Shown: positions 12,246 to 12,849 of the stretch, in pieces | Layout of the letters: every line of letters starts with the position of its first letter | How positions within the stretch are numbered: the first letter of the stretch is position 1 | NCBI GenBank assembly: GCA_964517265.1 | Contig: CAZFBS010000062.1 | Coordinates: 1-12,849 of the forward strand | DNA: 12,849 bases | Direction of reading: 5' to 3' | Source: REEP01 sp964517265 | GTDB lineage: Bacteria; Pseudomonadota; Alphaproteobacteria; Rhodospirillales; Defluviicoccaceae | Notes under the pieces: model-generated | Database searches by the model: none | Told to the model about the DNA's origin: nothing | Seen by the model: only the letters and a program-made list of their open reading frames with translations | Made by a program: the position numbers and the translations under genes

Positions 12246-12849
12246 TCGGCTCGATCGGCACAAGTAGCAACCATTAAGTCGCGGCGGTTTTTTCGGTCCA
12301 GGGCGTTTGGCGCTGGACGACGGTGTTGGCGTAGATGAGGAGCTTTCGCGCGCAGGCGATGAGCGCGGCTTTATGGGGTTTCCCGCGGCCGGTGAGGCGG
12401 GCGTAGAGGGCGATCAGCGCCTTGTTCCAGCGGAACGCGGCGGGCAAGGCGGCGGCGAACAGCGAGCGCCGCAACCGCCCGCGTCCGCCGGCGATGTGGC
12501 GCTGGCCCTTGTGCTTTCCGCTGTCGTCGTCGAATGGCGCCAGGCCGGCGAGCGCGGCGGCTTGCTCGCGGCTGACGTGCCCCAACTCCGGCATGCGGAC
12601 GATGAGGGTGATCGCGGTGCGCTCGCCGATGCCGGGGATACTGAGGACGAGGTCGAGGCGCGTCGCGAGATCGGCGTGAGTGCGCAGCCTTCCGGCGATG
12701 CGCCCGAGTTCGGCCTCTCGCCGCGCCTTCAGGCGGGCAATGTCGGCGGCGACGAGACGGCGCAGCCGCCGGTCGTCGATGTGTTCGAGCCGGGTCTTGA
12801 AACGGGCCATATCCTCTTCGATCTGCTCGACGAAGGTCAGATGCCCGGC
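12246..12849 (-). mobile_element. IS110-type insertion sequence, partial, right boundary uncertain
   Basis: The element is inferred from the transposase gene at its left side in this window. The lower limit (12246) is only the base after the DUF1269 hairpin and is a guess. No terminal inverted repeat or target duplication can be recognised, as expected for IS110. The remainder, including any bridge-RNA region of a classic IS110, lies beyond the right edge. Confidence 0.55.
12274..12849 (-). CDS. IS110-family transposase, C-terminal part (5' end outside window)
   Basis: The last 191 codons of an IS110/IS116/IS902-type DEDD transposase; the reading frame stays open to the window edge, so the ATG at 12810 is internal. 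The Transposase_20 domain is visible: helix-hairpin-helix SIPGIGERTAITLIVRMPELG, then the AALAGLAPFDDDSGKHKGQRHIAGGRGRLRRSLF segment, then KALIALYARLTGRGKPHKAALIACARKLLIYANTVV. The N-terminal RuvC-like DEDD half is off-window. This family excises and inserts through a circular intermediate and usually lacks terminal inverted repeats; some members are guided by a bridge RNA from the element's non-coding end. The 3' boundary of the element must lie near or just below 12274, but I cannot place it. Confidence 0.9.
   Translation of the reverse strand, partial: AGHLTFVEQIEEDMARFKTRLEHIDDRRLRRLVAADIARLKARREAELGRIAGRLRTHADLATRLDLVLSIPGIGERTAITLIVRMPELGHVSREQAAALAGLAPFDDDSGKHKGQRHIAGGRGRLRRSLFAAALPAAFRWNKALIALYARLTGRGKPHKAALIACARKLLIYANTVVQRQTPWTEKTAAT

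Noticed and set aside
12274..12810. Complete 178-codon gene starting at the ATG at 12810
   Set aside because: The frame stays open upstream to the window edge and IS110 transposases are much longer, so this is the 3' part of a truncated-by-window gene.

Overview
The window is a GC-rich bacterial chromosome segment. Strong GC bias in third codon positions, good Shine-Dalgarno sites and the gene families present suggest an alphaproteobacterium, possibly Rhodospirillales-like. That placement is an impression from gene content, not a phylogenetic result. I support eleven protein genes: ten complete ones and one partial IS110-type transposase cut by the right edge. I see no rRNA, tRNA or CRISPR.

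Left part (1-2711). A short 14-bp tandem repeat sits at the very edge. A minus-strand pair follows: a GNAT acetyltransferase translationally coupled (GTGA overlap) to a nitrilase-superfamily amidohydrolase. A structured divergent spacer then leads to a plus-strand alpha/beta hydrolase. Next (2753-4989), a small multidrug resistance (SMR) transporter on the minus strand is divergent from a short/medium-chain acyl-CoA synthetase on the plus strand.

Centre (5079-8846). A minus-strand operon encodes, in transcription order, glutaminase (glsA), a 14-helix-type MFS transporter and a cytoplasmic L-asparaginase. The MFS and asparaginase genes share an ATGA stop/start overlap. The first and last products both release ammonia from an amide side chain (Gln to Glu, Asn to Asp), so a co-transcribed transporter of amide or acidic amino acids is a natural reading. 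The MFS protein lacks the usual drug/proton antiport residues of the family it resembles.

Right part (8847-12849). A 557-bp divergent region with an AT-rich island separates that operon from a plus-strand pair: a secreted type I solute-binding protein with no ABC permease or ATPase nearby, and a SatP/YaaH-type acetate-succinate transporter. A DUF1269 membrane-associated protein follows. A near-identical 28-bp direct repeat lies on each side of the binding-protein/SatP cassette. A perfect 14-bp hairpin with a GAAA loop separates the DUF1269 gene from the IS110 fragment.

Best candidate for something new: the deamidase-transporter operon together with the divergent binding-protein/acetate-transporter cassette. 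It could be a nitrogen/carbon scavenging module or an ammonia-producing acid-tolerance module. The genes are seen directly; the shared function is inference.
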